Position numbers and translations under genes: made by a program. DNA of 64,000 nt from Trueperella sp. (GTDB lineage: Bacteria > Actinomycetota > Actinomycetes > Actinomycetales > Actinomycetaceae), in NCBI GenBank assembly GCA_030532125.1, contig JAUNLU010000002.1:179907-243906 (forward strand). The letters are read 5' to 3'. The notes under the pieces were generated by a model. It made no database searches and had not been told where the DNA came from. It was given only the letters and a program-made list of their open reading frames with translations. Shown in pieces: positions 18,031 through 26,407 of this stretch (position 1 is its first letter; each line of letters opens with the position of its first letter).

Positions 18031-19610
18031 TGGCACCTAGAGCAGTATTCATTGGTATGCCCGGAGTAGGGAAATCCACGGTGGGGCGCGCGGTGGCCCG
18101 GGAACTGGGAGTTAAATTTGCTGACGCCGACAATCTAATAGTTAAGCGAGCTGGCAAATCAATTGTGCAGATTTTTGCCGAACAGGGCGAGAGCGGCTTT
18201 CGAAAGCTGGAAGAAGAAGTGGTTTGCGATGCGCTCGATCACTTCTCTGGAGTGATCTCGCTGGGCGGCGGGGCAGTGCTGCATCCGGCAGTGCAGCAGC
18301 GGCTAACTAATCTGCCCGTGATATTGATTGAAGTTTCCGATGCGGAGCTGGTGCGCCGGGTGACTAAATCGCGCACGGTGCGGCCAATACTGACTGCCGA
18401 CCCAGCCGGAACTATTGCTCGGCTCCGCCAAGAGCGCGCGGCACTCTACCATCGGCTAGCTGCCTATGTGGTGCACTCGGATTCAAATCCGATGAGCCGA
18501 GTGGTAGCTGATGCTTTGGCGGTGTTACGCGATCCGAGCGACGTCATAACTGTGGCAGCAGGGCAAACGAATGAATACCCAGTAATTGTGGGCAATCAGC
18601 TGGCTTCGCAGGTAGTGCGCTTTGCCGCCCAGTACGCCAAAGTAATGGTGGTGCATGCTCCGCAAGTTTCCGCTACCGTAGCTGCTATTCATGATGAGCT
18701 CCGCGCCGCAGAAATACCGGTGCAATGCTATGAACTGCCAGCTGGCGAAGCCAGCAAAACCAATACTTGCTTAGCAGAGTTGTGGCATGCGGCCGGGGAA
18801 TTTCAACTGGGGCGCGACGGCGCCGTCATTGCAATCGGTGGGGGCGCAACTACTGATGTGGCCGGCTTCTTTGCTGCCACTTGGCTGCGGGGGATTCCAG
18901 TTATTCAAGTTCCCACTACTCTGCTGGCAATGGTGGATGCGGCAGTAGGTGGAAAGACGGGGATAAATACGGACCATGGCAAGAACTTGGTGGGGGCATT
19001 CCACTCACCGCGAGCCGTAATCTGCGATATGTCCACCCTGGCGACCTTGCCAATTGCCGAACTGCGCGCTGGGATGGGAGAAATAGTTAAATGCGGGTTT
19101 ATCCGTGACCGCGAGATATTGAATGTTATTGCGAAATATGGTCGCGGAGTAATTAACCCCACCCATCATGCGATTCGGGAATTGGTGACTCGAGCTGTTC
19201 AGGTAAAAGCGGAGGTAGTGAGTGCAGATTTCCGGGAATCAGGCTTACGCGAAATACTTAACTATGGGCACACTTTTGCCCATGCGGTAGAGCTGGATAC
19301 TGATTATCGCGTTCGCCACGGGGAGGCAGTAGCCATCGGATGCGTATTTGCGGCTGCGATAGCAGAAGCAGCGGGAATAGCTGCGCCCGGGCATACCGAT
19401 TTGCATCGGCAAGCTTTTGCCGCGCTAGGACTGCCGGTTAACCATCCCGGGGCAGACCGCGCCAAATTAGAAAACATCATGTATTCGGATAAGAAAGTCC
19501 GGGATGGAAAGTTGCGGTTTGTTGTGCTGCGGGATATTGCCCAACCAGAAATTATGATTTCTCCCGGTCGAGCAGTGCTCGATCAAGCATTTGCTGCGGT
19601 GGGCGCATGA
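18030..19610 (+). CDS. aroKB: Fused shikimate kinase / 3-dehydroquinate synthase
   Basis: This 526-residue protein joins two shikimate-pathway enzymes. Residues 1 to about 170 are shikimate kinase: Walker A GMPGVGKST (about 8-16), the DADNLI acidic site, the GESGFRKLEEEVV shikimate-binding segment with its Arg, ISLGGGAV, and VRPIL near the lid. Residues from about 180 are 3-dehydroquinate synthase, with the NAD-binding GGGATTDVAGFFAATWLRGI and VPTTLLAMVDAAVGGKTGIN. Its metal ligands are in MGEIVKCGFI, LNYGHTFAHAVE and RHGEAVAIGC. The kinase acts later in the pathway than the synthase, and such fusions are known in some actinobacteria. The 3' end overlaps the next gene by 4 bp. Confidence 0.95.
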   Translation: MAPRAVFIGMPGVGKSTVGRAVARELGVKFADADNLIVKRAGKSIVQIFAEQGESGFRKLEEEVVCDALDHFSGVISLGGGAVLHPAVQQRLTNLPVILIEVSDAELVRRVTKSRTVRPILTADPAGTIARLRQERAALYHRLAAYVVHSDSNPMSRVVADALAVLRDPSDVITVAAGQTNEYPVIVGNQLASQVVRFAAQYAKVMVVHAPQVSATVAAIHDELRAAEIPVQCYELPAGEASKTNTCLAELWHAAGEFQLGRDGAVIAIGGGATTDVAGFFAATWLRGIPVIQVPTTLLAMVDAAVGGKTGINTDHGKNLVGAFHSPRAVICDMSTLATLPIAELRAGMGEIVKCGFIRDREILNVIAKYGRGVINPTHHAIRELVTRAVQVKAEVVSADFRESGLREILNYGHTFAHAVELDTDYRVRHGEAVAIGCVFAAAIAEAAGIAAPGHTDLHRQAFAALGLPVNHPGADRAKLENIMYSDKKVRDGKLRFVVLRDIAQPEIMISPGRAVLDQAFAAVGA

Positions 19611-20143
19611 CGTCCTTGTTATTAATTGGTGCTAGCGGGGTAGGAAAGACGGCGATTGCCGCCCAGTTACAAGAGCGGGGCTGGCTTAGTGCCGATATTG
19701 ACCAAGCGGTATCTCACCGGTTAGGCCGCAGCGAAATATCGGCATATGTAGATATTTCTACTGCGCAGCGCCGCCAGGTAGAACAGCAGATTTTCCAAGA
19801 ATTAGTTAGCCAAGTGCTAGCCCAGCAGCCTGAGCATTGCGTAATTGCGGCAAGTTCTGGATTATTCGGTTCTGATCCGGAGGATATTGCGCTGGCAATT
19901 CCACTCCAGCAGTGGCGAGACTACGGGGGGAAAGTAGTGTGTTTGACTGCCGAGCTAGGGGCAATGGTAACTCGGTTGGGCTTAGCTAATTCGCAACTGG
20001 GCGGGTTAGTGCTGCCTCGCCGTGAATTGCGGGTACAGCTAGAAAAACGCAGTGAAATCTATCAAAAACTTGCTGATTTAGAGTTCGATACTACGCATAC
20101 CACTCCGGCACACGCGGCTAGCGAACTACAGCAATTAGGGTAA
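19607..20143 (+). CDS. Divergent second shikimate-kinase-like P-loop protein
   Basis: This 178-residue protein overlaps aroKB by 4 bp and has an intact Walker A, GASGVGKT (about 8-15), followed by SADIDQAV, similar to the shikimate-kinase D-x-D region. Beyond that it departs from the family. The GGG shikimate-binding loop is replaced by AASSGLFG, the FR..E segment is unclear, and the lid sequence GLVLPRREL lacks the usual RPLL. It probably arose from an AroK duplication and may have lost or changed its substrate. It could be a nucleotide-binding partner of the fused enzyme, but this is only inferred from position. Confidence 0.6.
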   Translation: MTSLLLIGASGVGKTAIAAQLQERGWLSADIDQAVSHRLGRSEISAYVDISTAQRRQVEQQIFQELVSQVLAQQPEHCVIAASSGLFGSDPEDIALAIPLQQWRDYGGKVVCLTAELGAMVTRLGLANSQLGGLVLPRRELRVQLEKRSEIYQKLADLEFDTTHTTPAHAASELQQLG

Positions 20144-20152
20144 TTTTCTATC

Positions 20153-20171
20153 GCAGGCTTGCCTAACCTTG
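20153..20171. promoter_or_regulatory. DtxR/IdeR-like metal-repressor box
   Basis: The site GCAGGCTTGCCTAACCTTG matches 13 of 19 positions of the DtxR/IdeR consensus TTAGGTTAGCCTAACCTAA, including an exact right half GCCTAACCT. It lies 37 bp upstream of the P-type ATPase ATG, in the only gap between that gene and the aro operon. It therefore suggests metal-dependent control of the pump. Confidence 0.55.
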
Positions 20172-20207
20172 CTTGCAGCCGCAGCGCGGCTAATTTTTAC
20201 TACTACC

Positions 20208-22103
20208 ATGGTGAAGAAATTCCTGTCGCGGTATCCCTGGGTAACAGTAATTATTCTGATTGCGGTAGTTGGCGGTATATGTACCCTATTGGACCATCCC
20301 AATTGGGCCCAGTGGGCGGTATCAGTTGTGGCAGCAACAGTGGCGCTGTCGCAATTTTCAGATATGGTGCGCACATTACGATCCGGCAGCTTCGGGATTG
20401 ACATTTTGGCAGTGACCGCGATTGCATCTACTTTGGCAGTCGGAGAGTATTGGGCGGCATTAGTAGTGTGCTTGATGCTAACTGGCGGGGAAGCGCTGGA
20501 AGATTATGCAGAAGAACGGGCCAGTTCTGAATTGACTTCGCTGCTGGCTGGAGTGCCTACTACGGCACGGGTACGCCAAAGTGATGGCCAAATAATAGAA
20601 ATGGATATCAACCAGATTGAACCTGGTGATGAAATTGTGGTCGCTCCGCATGCAGTGGTGCCAGTCGATGGCATATTGCTCAGTGACACTGCAGTTCTAG
20701 ATGAAAGTTCCCTTACTGGGGAATCACTGCCGATAGAGCGCAAAAAATCTGATCGGGTACTTTCTGGTGCCCTCAACAGTGCAGATGCAATTGTCATTTT
20801 GGCTAGTGTGCGCGCAGAAGATTCCCAGTATCAGCGCATAGTTGCACTGGTAAAGGACGCCCGTGAGTCGCAGGCACCATTTGTGCGGCTCGCTGACCGG
20901 GTGGCTCTGCCATTTACTATTTTGGCATTCACTATTGCGGGTGGGGCTTGGCTAGCTACCGGCGATCCGATGCGATTTGCCCAAGTATTAGTGGTGGCGA
21001 CGCCATGCCCGCTTATCATCGCCGCCCCGGTGGCGTTTATGGCCGGAATGTCCCGTGCGGCTCGAGCGGGAATCATCGTCAAAAGTGCTGCCAGCCTAGA
21101 GAAAGTAGCTAAAGCAAAACGAGTTTGTTTTGACAAGACGGGCACTTTAACTGCTGGCGAGCCTCAGGTGTGCCAAGTGCATTCTTGGCAGCTGGCAGAA
21201 CCTGAACTATTGGCAATTGCCGCTAGCGCGGAGCAGCTATCGGCGCATCCACTTGCTGAGGCGTTAGTGCGCGCGGCTCAACAGCATGGCGAAATTCCAC
21301 CGGCAGATCGAGTGCAAGAAATTCCAGCAGCCGGGGTGTCTGCAGTAGTTGCTGGAGATAATGTCAAAGTCGGCAAACTGGAATATGTGGCTGACGAGGT
21401 AACCGAGATCCCCGATTTGCCGGCAATCTCCACGGGAGTTAGTGCCATTTGGGTCAGTCGCAACGGTCAAATAATTGGGCGGATTGATATTGCGGATCCA
21501 TTGCGCCGAGAAACAGCTGTCACAGTCAAATTGGTGAATCAGTTAACCGGTGGACGCAGCGTTATGCTTACTGGCGATACCGCAGCTACTGCACAGCGGA
21601 TTGCCGCTGAGATTGGCATTAATGAAGTTCATGCGGAACTTTTGCCACCAGACAAAGTAAACGTAGTTTCTGGATTAGGCGTACATCCAGTACTTATGGT
21701 GGGCGATGGGGTTAACGATGCGCCAGTACTTGCTGCTGCTGATATTGGGGTGGCGATGGGAGCGCGTGGCGCAGCTGCTGCAACTGAATCTGCTGACGTC
21801 GTCATCATGTTGGATGATTTGTTGCGGGTGCCGCGGTTACTGTTACTCAGTAAGCGCACTATGCGAGTAGCCTGGCAAGCCATCATGATCGGAGTGAGCC
21901 TGTCGATTGTGTTGATGCTCATTGGTGCTACCGGTGTTATGCCTGCGTTTATCGGGGCGTGGGCCCAAGAATTAGTGGATTTAGCCTGTATTTTGTGGGC
22001 ATTGCTGGCCGCGCGTCCGGCGGCGGCAGAGCAAAAACTGGAACTAGAGCTAGAACGTGAGCAAATACCTGATAACCAAGTAGCTGAAGTTCCGGTATCC
22101 TAG
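20208..22103 (+). CDS. Heavy-metal P-type ATPase with TPC motif
   Basis: This P1B-type metal pump (about 631 residues) uses ATP to move transition metals across the membrane. Visible are the actuator LTGESLP (about 170), the membrane metal-site motif TPCPL (about 268), DKTGTLT with the phosphorylated Asp (about 308), the HP motif AHPLAEA (about 345), and the hinge GDGVNDAP (about 505). There is no N-terminal HMA metal-binding domain and no His-rich tail. TPC rather than CPC or SPC resembles the P1B-5-type group linked to Fe/Ni/Co export. ATG 20208 is chosen because the hydrophobic N terminus begins there. The upstream DtxR-like box supports iron or manganese export, by inference. Confidence 0.88.
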   Translation: MVKKFLSRYPWVTVIILIAVVGGICTLLDHPNWAQWAVSVVAATVALSQFSDMVRTLRSGSFGIDILAVTAIASTLAVGEYWAALVVCLMLTGGEALEDYAEERASSELTSLLAGVPTTARVRQSDGQIIEMDINQIEPGDEIVVAPHAVVPVDGILLSDTAVLDESSLTGESLPIERKKSDRVLSGALNSADAIVILASVRAEDSQYQRIVALVKDARESQAPFVRLADRVALPFTILAFTIAGGAWLATGDPMRFAQVLVVATPCPLIIAAPVAFMAGMSRAARAGIIVKSAASLEKVAKAKRVCFDKTGTLTAGEPQVCQVHSWQLAEPELLAIAASAEQLSAHPLAEALVRAAQQHGEIPPADRVQEIPAAGVSAVVAGDNVKVGKLEYVADEVTEIPDLPAISTGVSAIWVSRNGQIIGRIDIADPLRRETAVTVKLVNQLTGGRSVMLTGDTAATAQRIAAEIGINEVHAELLPPDKVNVVSGLGVHPVLMVGDGVNDAPVLAAADIGVAMGARGAAAATESADVVIMLDDLLRVPRLLLLSKRTMRVAWQAIMIGVSLSIVLMLIGATGVMPAFIGAWAQELVDLACILWALLAARPAAAEQKLELELEREQIPDNQVAEVPVS

Positions 22104-22134
22104 GGGAGGACTATTTACTGCCGAAAGGACAAAA

Positions 22135-22692
22135 GTGGCTACTACTAACGATCTCAAGAACGGAATGGTGCTGAAGCTGGAAGGCCAGCTGTGGCAGGTG
22201 GTCGAATTCTTGCACGTTAAACCTGGTAAAGGCCCGGCTTTTGTTCGCACCAAGTTGAAGAATGTATTGTCAGGTAAGAATGTTGACAAGACGTTCAATG
22301 CAGGCGTGAAAGTTGAGACCGCTAATGTGGATCGCCGCGATATGCAGTATCTGTACAATGACGGCGAAGATTTCGTATTCATGGATATGGATACCTATGA
22401 GCAGCTCCCAGTAAGCGCTCAGGTAGTGGGGGACGCGAAGAACTACATGCTGGAAAATCAGAATGTAGTTGTGGCGATGCACGATGGGCAGGTGCTTTTC
22501 GTGGAATTGCCAGCATCAGTAGTGCTGGAAGTGACTTTCACGGAACCCGGACTGCAGGGTGATCGCTCCAATGCCGGTACCAAACCAGCCACGCTGGAGA
22601 CGGGCTATGAACTGCAGGTTCCGCTTTTCTTGGATCAAGGCACCAAGATTAAGGTGGATACCCGTACGGGCGAATACATGTCGCGCGCTTAA
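22135..22692 (+). CDS. efp: Translation elongation factor P
   Basis: EF-P binds between the P and E sites of the ribosome and rescues polyproline stalling. The 185-residue protein has the KOW-like N-terminal domain ([39 protein letters not shown]). The loop KPGKGPAF has lysine at the tip, where modification occurs in many bacteria. Two OB-like domains follow, ending [12 protein letters not shown]. The start is GTG 22135, with AAAGGA 5 nt upstream. Its TAA overlaps the nusB ATG (TAATG), a conserved actinobacterial efp-nusB pairing. Confidence 0.97.
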   Translation: MATTNDLKNGMVLKLEGQLWQVVEFLHVKPGKGPAFVRTKLKNVLSGKNVDKTFNAGVKVETANVDRRDMQYLYNDGEDFVFMDMDTYEQLPVSAQVVGDAKNYMLENQNVVVAMHDGQVLFVELPASVVLEVTFTEPGLQGDRSNAGTKPATLETGYELQVPLFLDQGTKIKVDTRTGEYMSRA

Positions 22693-23150
22693 TGAGTACG
22701 GCTAAGAAAAATCCACGTCGCAAAGGGCGGTCGCTCCAACGCCAGCGCGCCCTAGACGTGCTGTATGAAGCAGATTTGCGGCAGTTGCCGATTGCGCAGT
22801 TGCCCCAACTGCTGCAGGAACGTGCCACAGTTTCTACTGCGCAAACCCCAATTAAAGAGTATGGGCAACAAATTGTGGCGGCATTCTGCGACCATGCAGA
22901 TGATATTGATTCCATGATTGAAGCTGCATCTACTGACTGGGCAGTCCAGCGGATGAACCTGGTGGATCGCAATATTCTCCGCATTGGCGCTACGGAGCTA
23001 ATGTTCCTGGATGTACCAGTGGCAGTGCTGGCCAATGAAGTGGCGTCATTAGCTCGGGAATTCTCTAATGACACCGCTGTGGGATTCACCATGGGGATTA
23101 TGAACCGAATTGCGGAGATTCGAGATACAGAGACTGCTGGCCTGAGTTAA
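22692..23150 (+). CDS. nusB: Transcription antitermination protein NusB
   Basis: NusB pairs with S10 (NusE) on boxA RNA and supports rRNA antitermination. The 152-residue all-helical protein shows RRKGRSLQRQRALDVLYEADLR at the N terminus, and the C-terminal VDRNILRIGATELMFLDVPVAVLANEVASLAREFSNDTAVGFTMGIMNRIAE, the classic NusB region. Length is typical. It is coupled to efp by a TAATG overlap and is followed by the pyr operon leader. Confidence 0.95.
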   Translation: MSTAKKNPRRKGRSLQRQRALDVLYEADLRQLPIAQLPQLLQERATVSTAQTPIKEYGQQIVAAFCDHADDIDSMIEAASTDWAVQRMNLVDRNILRIGATELMFLDVPVAVLANEVASLAREFSNDTAVGFTMGIMNRIAEIRDTETAGLS

Positions 23151-23175
23151 ACTACTTGCGATAACTGAATACCAC

Positions 23176-23207
23176 ACCTTTAAAGCCGTCCAGAGAGGCG
23201 GGAAAGG
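23176..23207 (+). promoter_or_regulatory. PyrR-binding RNA element in the pyrR leader
   Basis: The leader contains CCTTTAAAGCC, the conserved loop GTCCAGAGAGG and a closing GCGGGAAAGG, matching the PyrR-binding hairpin consensus of Bacillus and mycobacterial pyr leaders. The 3' arm includes AAAGGG, which is the ribosome-binding site of pyrR (6 nt before ATG 23214). UMP-bound PyrR could therefore block translation initiation, as reported for mycobacteria. No antiterminator/terminator pair is visible. Confidence 0.8.
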
Positions 23208-23213
23208 GAAAAC

Positions 23214-23765
23214 ATGAAAAATTTGGCTCGTGAAAAACGAGTTTTTACTGGTGACGATATCGCGCGTTCCTTGCGTCGAATCGGCTATGAAATTATCGAA
23301 CGTCATCACAATGTGGCAGACGTCGTCCTCCTCGGTATTCCTTCTCGCGGCGTTCCGCTAGCACAGCGGTTAGCGGTTGCCCTAACTGAAGCTAGCGGCA
23401 CTGCAGTAGATGTCGGCACACTAGATATCACGTTATACCGCGATGATTTAGCTTCGCGCCCTATTCGAGTTCCCCATAAAACTGCCATTCCACCGCGCGG
23501 TATATCGGATCGAGTGGTAATTCTGGTAGACGACGTGCTCTACTCTGGTCGGACGGTGCGCGCTGCCCTGGATGCGTTAGTGGACGTTGGCCGACCCAAA
23601 GCTGTGCAGTTGGCAGTGCTAATCGATCGCGGGCACCGAGAACTCCCGATTCGCCCGGACTACGTTGGCAAAAATCTCCCCACCTCACGTGAGGAACAGG
23701 TTGCGGTATATCTATCCGAGATTGACGGCGAAGACGCCGTTATTCTCGGGGAGGTAGAAAAATGA
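23214..23765 (+). CDS. pyrR: Pyrimidine operon attenuation protein / uracil phosphoribosyltransferase
   Basis: PyrR is a phosphoribosyltransferase-fold RNA-binding regulator that senses UMP/PRPP and represses the pyr operon, often with weak UPRT activity. The 183-residue protein has the PRPP-binding signature [18 protein letters not shown] (about 101-118), [13 protein letters not shown], and DITLYRDDL. All are diagnostic of PyrR. It is the first gene of pyrR-pyrB-pyrC-carA'-carB-pyrF and overlaps pyrB by 4 bp. The RNA element just upstream is its likely autoregulatory target. Confidence 0.96.
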   Translation: MKNLAREKRVFTGDDIARSLRRIGYEIIERHHNVADVVLLGIPSRGVPLAQRLAVALTEASGTAVDVGTLDITLYRDDLASRPIRVPHKTAIPPRGISDRVVILVDDVLYSGRTVRAALDALVDVGRPKAVQLAVLIDRGHRELPIRPDYVGKNLPTSREEQVAVYLSEIDGEDAVILGEVEK

Positions 23766-24712
23766 TGCGCCATCTATTGGATACCCAGTCATTATCCCTC
23801 GCAGATGCTTTGGCGATCTTAGATACTGCTGAAGAAATGTCCGCGACCCAAACCCGCGAAGTGAAGAAGCTGCCTACTTTGCGCGGCAAAATGGTGGTAA
23901 ATCTTTTCTTTGAGGACTCCACCCGCACCCGTTTGTCATTTGAAACTGCTGCCAAACGCCTCTCGGCAGATGTTCTCAATTTCTCGGCACGGGGATCATC
24001 GGTGTCTAAAGGCGAATCCCTGAAAGATACGGCCTTGACGTTATCGGCAATGGGGGCAGATGCTTTCGTTATTCGCCACCGCTCTGCCGGGGCAGCTGAA
24101 CGGCTGGCCCATGCGGGGTGGGTGGATATCCCGGTGCTTAACGCCGGTGATGGCACTCATGCCCATCCGACGCAAGCCCTGCTAGATGCCTTTACTTTGC
24201 GCCGGCATTTTCACGCCGATCCGCGCGGTAAAGACCTGACTGGCCTGCGGGTGGTGATTGTCGGAGATATACTGCATTCCCGGGTAGCACGCTCCAACCT
24301 GTATTTGCTCACCACTTTGGGGGCAAAAGTTACTCTGGTAGCGCCGCCAACTTTACTGCCAGCAGATATGGCGGATTGGCCCTGCGATGTCACCTACTCA
24401 TTTGATGCTGCACTAGCTGCACAACCAGATGCAGTAATGATGTTGCGGGTACAAAATGAGCGGATGTCGGCCGCTGGTGGAGGATATTTCCCCTCGGCTT
24501 TGGAATACCATCGCAGTTATGGTCTCACCTCAGACCGGCTGGCCACCTTAAAAGATGAGGCAATTATTTTGCATCCGGGGCCAATGAACCGGGGGCTGGA
24601 GATTTCGGCGACTGCTGCCGATAACGAAAAGTCAGTAGCAGTGCGTCAGGTACGTAACGGCGTCGCCATTCGCATGGCAGCTCTTTTCTTATTGCTAACT
24701 GGTACGAGGTAA
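23762..24712 (+). CDS. pyrB: Aspartate carbamoyltransferase catalytic subunit
   Basis: ATCase condenses carbamoyl phosphate with aspartate, committing carbon to pyrimidines. The 316-residue protein has the carbamoyl-phosphate motif [13 protein letters not shown] (about 48-60), [21 protein letters not shown], and the aspartate-side [10 protein letters not shown] (about 135-144). The latter half is a typical ATCase Asp-binding domain ending [11 protein letters not shown]. There is no pyrI nearby, as expected for class C enzymes. It overlaps pyrR by ATGA and is followed by pyrC at 3 bp, so its carbamoyl phosphate must come from the CarA'B enzyme in this operon or from another source. Confidence 0.97.
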   Translation: MMRHLLDTQSLSLADALAILDTAEEMSATQTREVKKLPTLRGKMVVNLFFEDSTRTRLSFETAAKRLSADVLNFSARGSSVSKGESLKDTALTLSAMGADAFVIRHRSAGAAERLAHAGWVDIPVLNAGDGTHAHPTQALLDAFTLRRHFHADPRGKDLTGLRVVIVGDILHSRVARSNLYLLTTLGAKVTLVAPPTLLPADMADWPCDVTYSFDAALAAQPDAVMMLRVQNERMSAAGGGYFPSALEYHRSYGLTSDRLATLKDEAIILHPGPMNRGLEISATAADNEKSVAVRQVRNGVAIRMAALFLLLTGTR

Positions 24713-24715
24713 AAA

Positions 24716-25990
24716 ATGTTAATTACGAATGTTCGACCCTACGGCGAAGACGCAGTAGATATTGAAATTGATGACGGAAAAATTGTTGCCATCCGCCCAG
24801 CTAGCGGCGAAACGGGCACGGTAGATGGCAATGGAAACATCTTATTGCCGGGGTTGGTTGATCTGCACACTCACTTGCGCCAGCCCGGGCGGGAAGACGC
24901 CGAAACCGTTTTAACTGGTTCGCGAGCAGCTGCTTTAGGTGGTTTTACTTGCGTCCATGCCATGGCAAATACCTCACCTACTCAAGATACTGCGGGGGTA
25001 GTAGACCAGGTCTATCATTTGGGGCTGGAAGCTGGCTTAACCCAAGTGCAAGTAGTCGGTGCGGTATCTGCGGGGCTAAAAGGGGAACAATTAGCCGAGC
25101 TGGGTGCAATGCACGAATCAAATGCTCAGGTAATCATGTTCTCTGATGACGGTATGTGTGTCTCGGATCCGGTACTGATGCGCCGCGCCTTGGAATATGT
25201 AAAGGCTTTTGACGGTTTCATCGCGCAGCATGCCCAAGACCCGCGGCTAACTGAGAATGCACAAATGCATGAAGGCTGTGTGTCGTCCCGAATTGGGCTA
25301 ACTGGCTGGCCGGCAGTAGCGGAAGAGTCCATAATTGCCCGCGACTGCCTGCTAGCGCAGCATGTGGGTTCTCGTCTCCATGTGTTGCACGCTTCTACTC
25401 GGGGTTCGGTAGAACTAATCCGCTGGGCTAAAGCACAGGGAATTGACGTCACCGCGGAAGCTACGCCACACCATTTGAGCCTGAACCACCATGAAGCCGA
25501 GTCCTACGATCCGCTATTCAAGGTTAATCCGCCCCTGCGCACGGAAGACGATATCCAGGCGCTCCGCGAGGGACTAGCTGACGGCACGATCGATACGGTG
25601 GGAACTGACCATGCTCCGCACCCGCTAGAAGATAAAGACTGTGAATGGAGCGCTGGTGCGTTTGGCATGATTGGGCTGGAAACAGCGCTTTCGGTCATCC
25701 AAGACACCATGGTAGACACCGGACTTTTGGATTGGCGGGGAGTGGCGCGAGTCATGAGCGAAAACCCAGCCCGGATTGGGCGAGTTGCTAACCAAGGCCG
25801 CCCGATCGCCGTCGGCGAGCCAGCTCATCTGGTTATTTATGATCCCACGGTGCGGCGCACAGTGGATGTCACAAAACAGGCTTCGAAATCCACGAACTCG
25901 CCGTGGCGTGGTCGGGAGCTTCCGGGACAGGTCGTGCACACTTTCTTTGGTGGACGTCACGTGGTAAATAACGGCGTTTTGGAGGACTAA
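24716..25990 (+). CDS. pyrC: Dihydroorotase
   Basis: Dihydroorotase cyclises carbamoyl-aspartate. The 424-residue class I enzyme has metal ligands in LVDLHTHLRQPGREDAETV (about 47-65), a TPHHLSL histidine (about 250) and VGTDHAPHP with the catalytic Asp (about 300). Length and motifs are those of the long PyrC found beside pyrB in actinobacteria. The start is ATG 24716, 3 bp after pyrB. The 3' end is separated from the truncated carA by 3 bp. Confidence 0.96.
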   Translation: MLITNVRPYGEDAVDIEIDDGKIVAIRPASGETGTVDGNGNILLPGLVDLHTHLRQPGREDAETVLTGSRAAALGGFTCVHAMANTSPTQDTAGVVDQVYHLGLEAGLTQVQVVGAVSAGLKGEQLAELGAMHESNAQVIMFSDDGMCVSDPVLMRRALEYVKAFDGFIAQHAQDPRLTENAQMHEGCVSSRIGLTGWPAVAEESIIARDCLLAQHVGSRLHVLHASTRGSVELIRWAKAQGIDVTAEATPHHLSLNHHEAESYDPLFKVNPPLRTEDDIQALREGLADGTIDTVGTDHAPHPLEDKDCEWSAGAFGMIGLETALSVIQDTMVDTGLLDWRGVARVMSENPARIGRVANQGRPIAVGEPAHLVIYDPTVRRTVDVTKQASKSTNSPWRGRELPGQVVHTFFGGRHVVNNGVLED

Positions 25991-25993
25991 CTC

Positions 25994-26404
25994 GTGAATA
26001 TCCGCAAGCCAGCTCTACTGAAACTTGATGACGGAACCACTTTTGTTGGTCGCGTCTACGGCGCTGCCGGCACCACTAGCGGTCCGTTGGAAATATTCGC
26101 TTCCGCTACTGGATATCAAGAAGCGCTAACTGATCCAAATAATAGTGGCAAGATTTTAGTTTTTGCTTTCCCACATATCGGAAATGTGGGGGTTAATGAC
26201 GGCGACGCCCGTGGCAGTTATGCGGTGGCCGGAGCAGTGGTGCGCGAGCCGGCGCGTCTCGCCTCCAATTATCGCGCTACTGGTGAATTGGAACCGCAAC
26301 TGATTGCTGCCGGCATAGTCGGTATTTGTGAAATAGATACTCGCGCTTTGGTGCGGCATGCGCGTGGCAAAAGTTTGATCGCGACTATTACTCAGGAGGC
26401 GTAG
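25994..26404 (+). CDS. carA: Truncated carbamoyl-phosphate synthase small subunit (N-terminal domain only)
   Basis: This 136-residue protein is the N-terminal domain of CarA only. It shows LKLDDGTTFVGRVYG, the family hallmark ATGYQEALTDPNNSGKILVFAFPHIGNVGVN (about 37-67) and IDTRALVRHARGKS near the end. CarA is normally about 370-390 residues, with a C-terminal class I glutamine amidotransferase domain carrying Cys/His/Glu. That domain is absent. The next gene begins 3 bp after the stop, so no remnant remains. The final codons include CAGGAGG, which is the carB Shine-Dalgarno, so the junction is tidy and functional. The GTG start follows pyrC at 3 bp. The complex probably uses free ammonia or an unlinked glutaminase. 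Confidence 0.9.
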   Translation: MNIRKPALLKLDDGTTFVGRVYGAAGTTSGPLEIFASATGYQEALTDPNNSGKILVFAFPHIGNVGVNDGDARGSYAVAGAVVREPARLASNYRATGELEPQLIAAGIVGICEIDTRALVRHARGKSLIATITQEA

Positions 26405-26407
26405 CAG

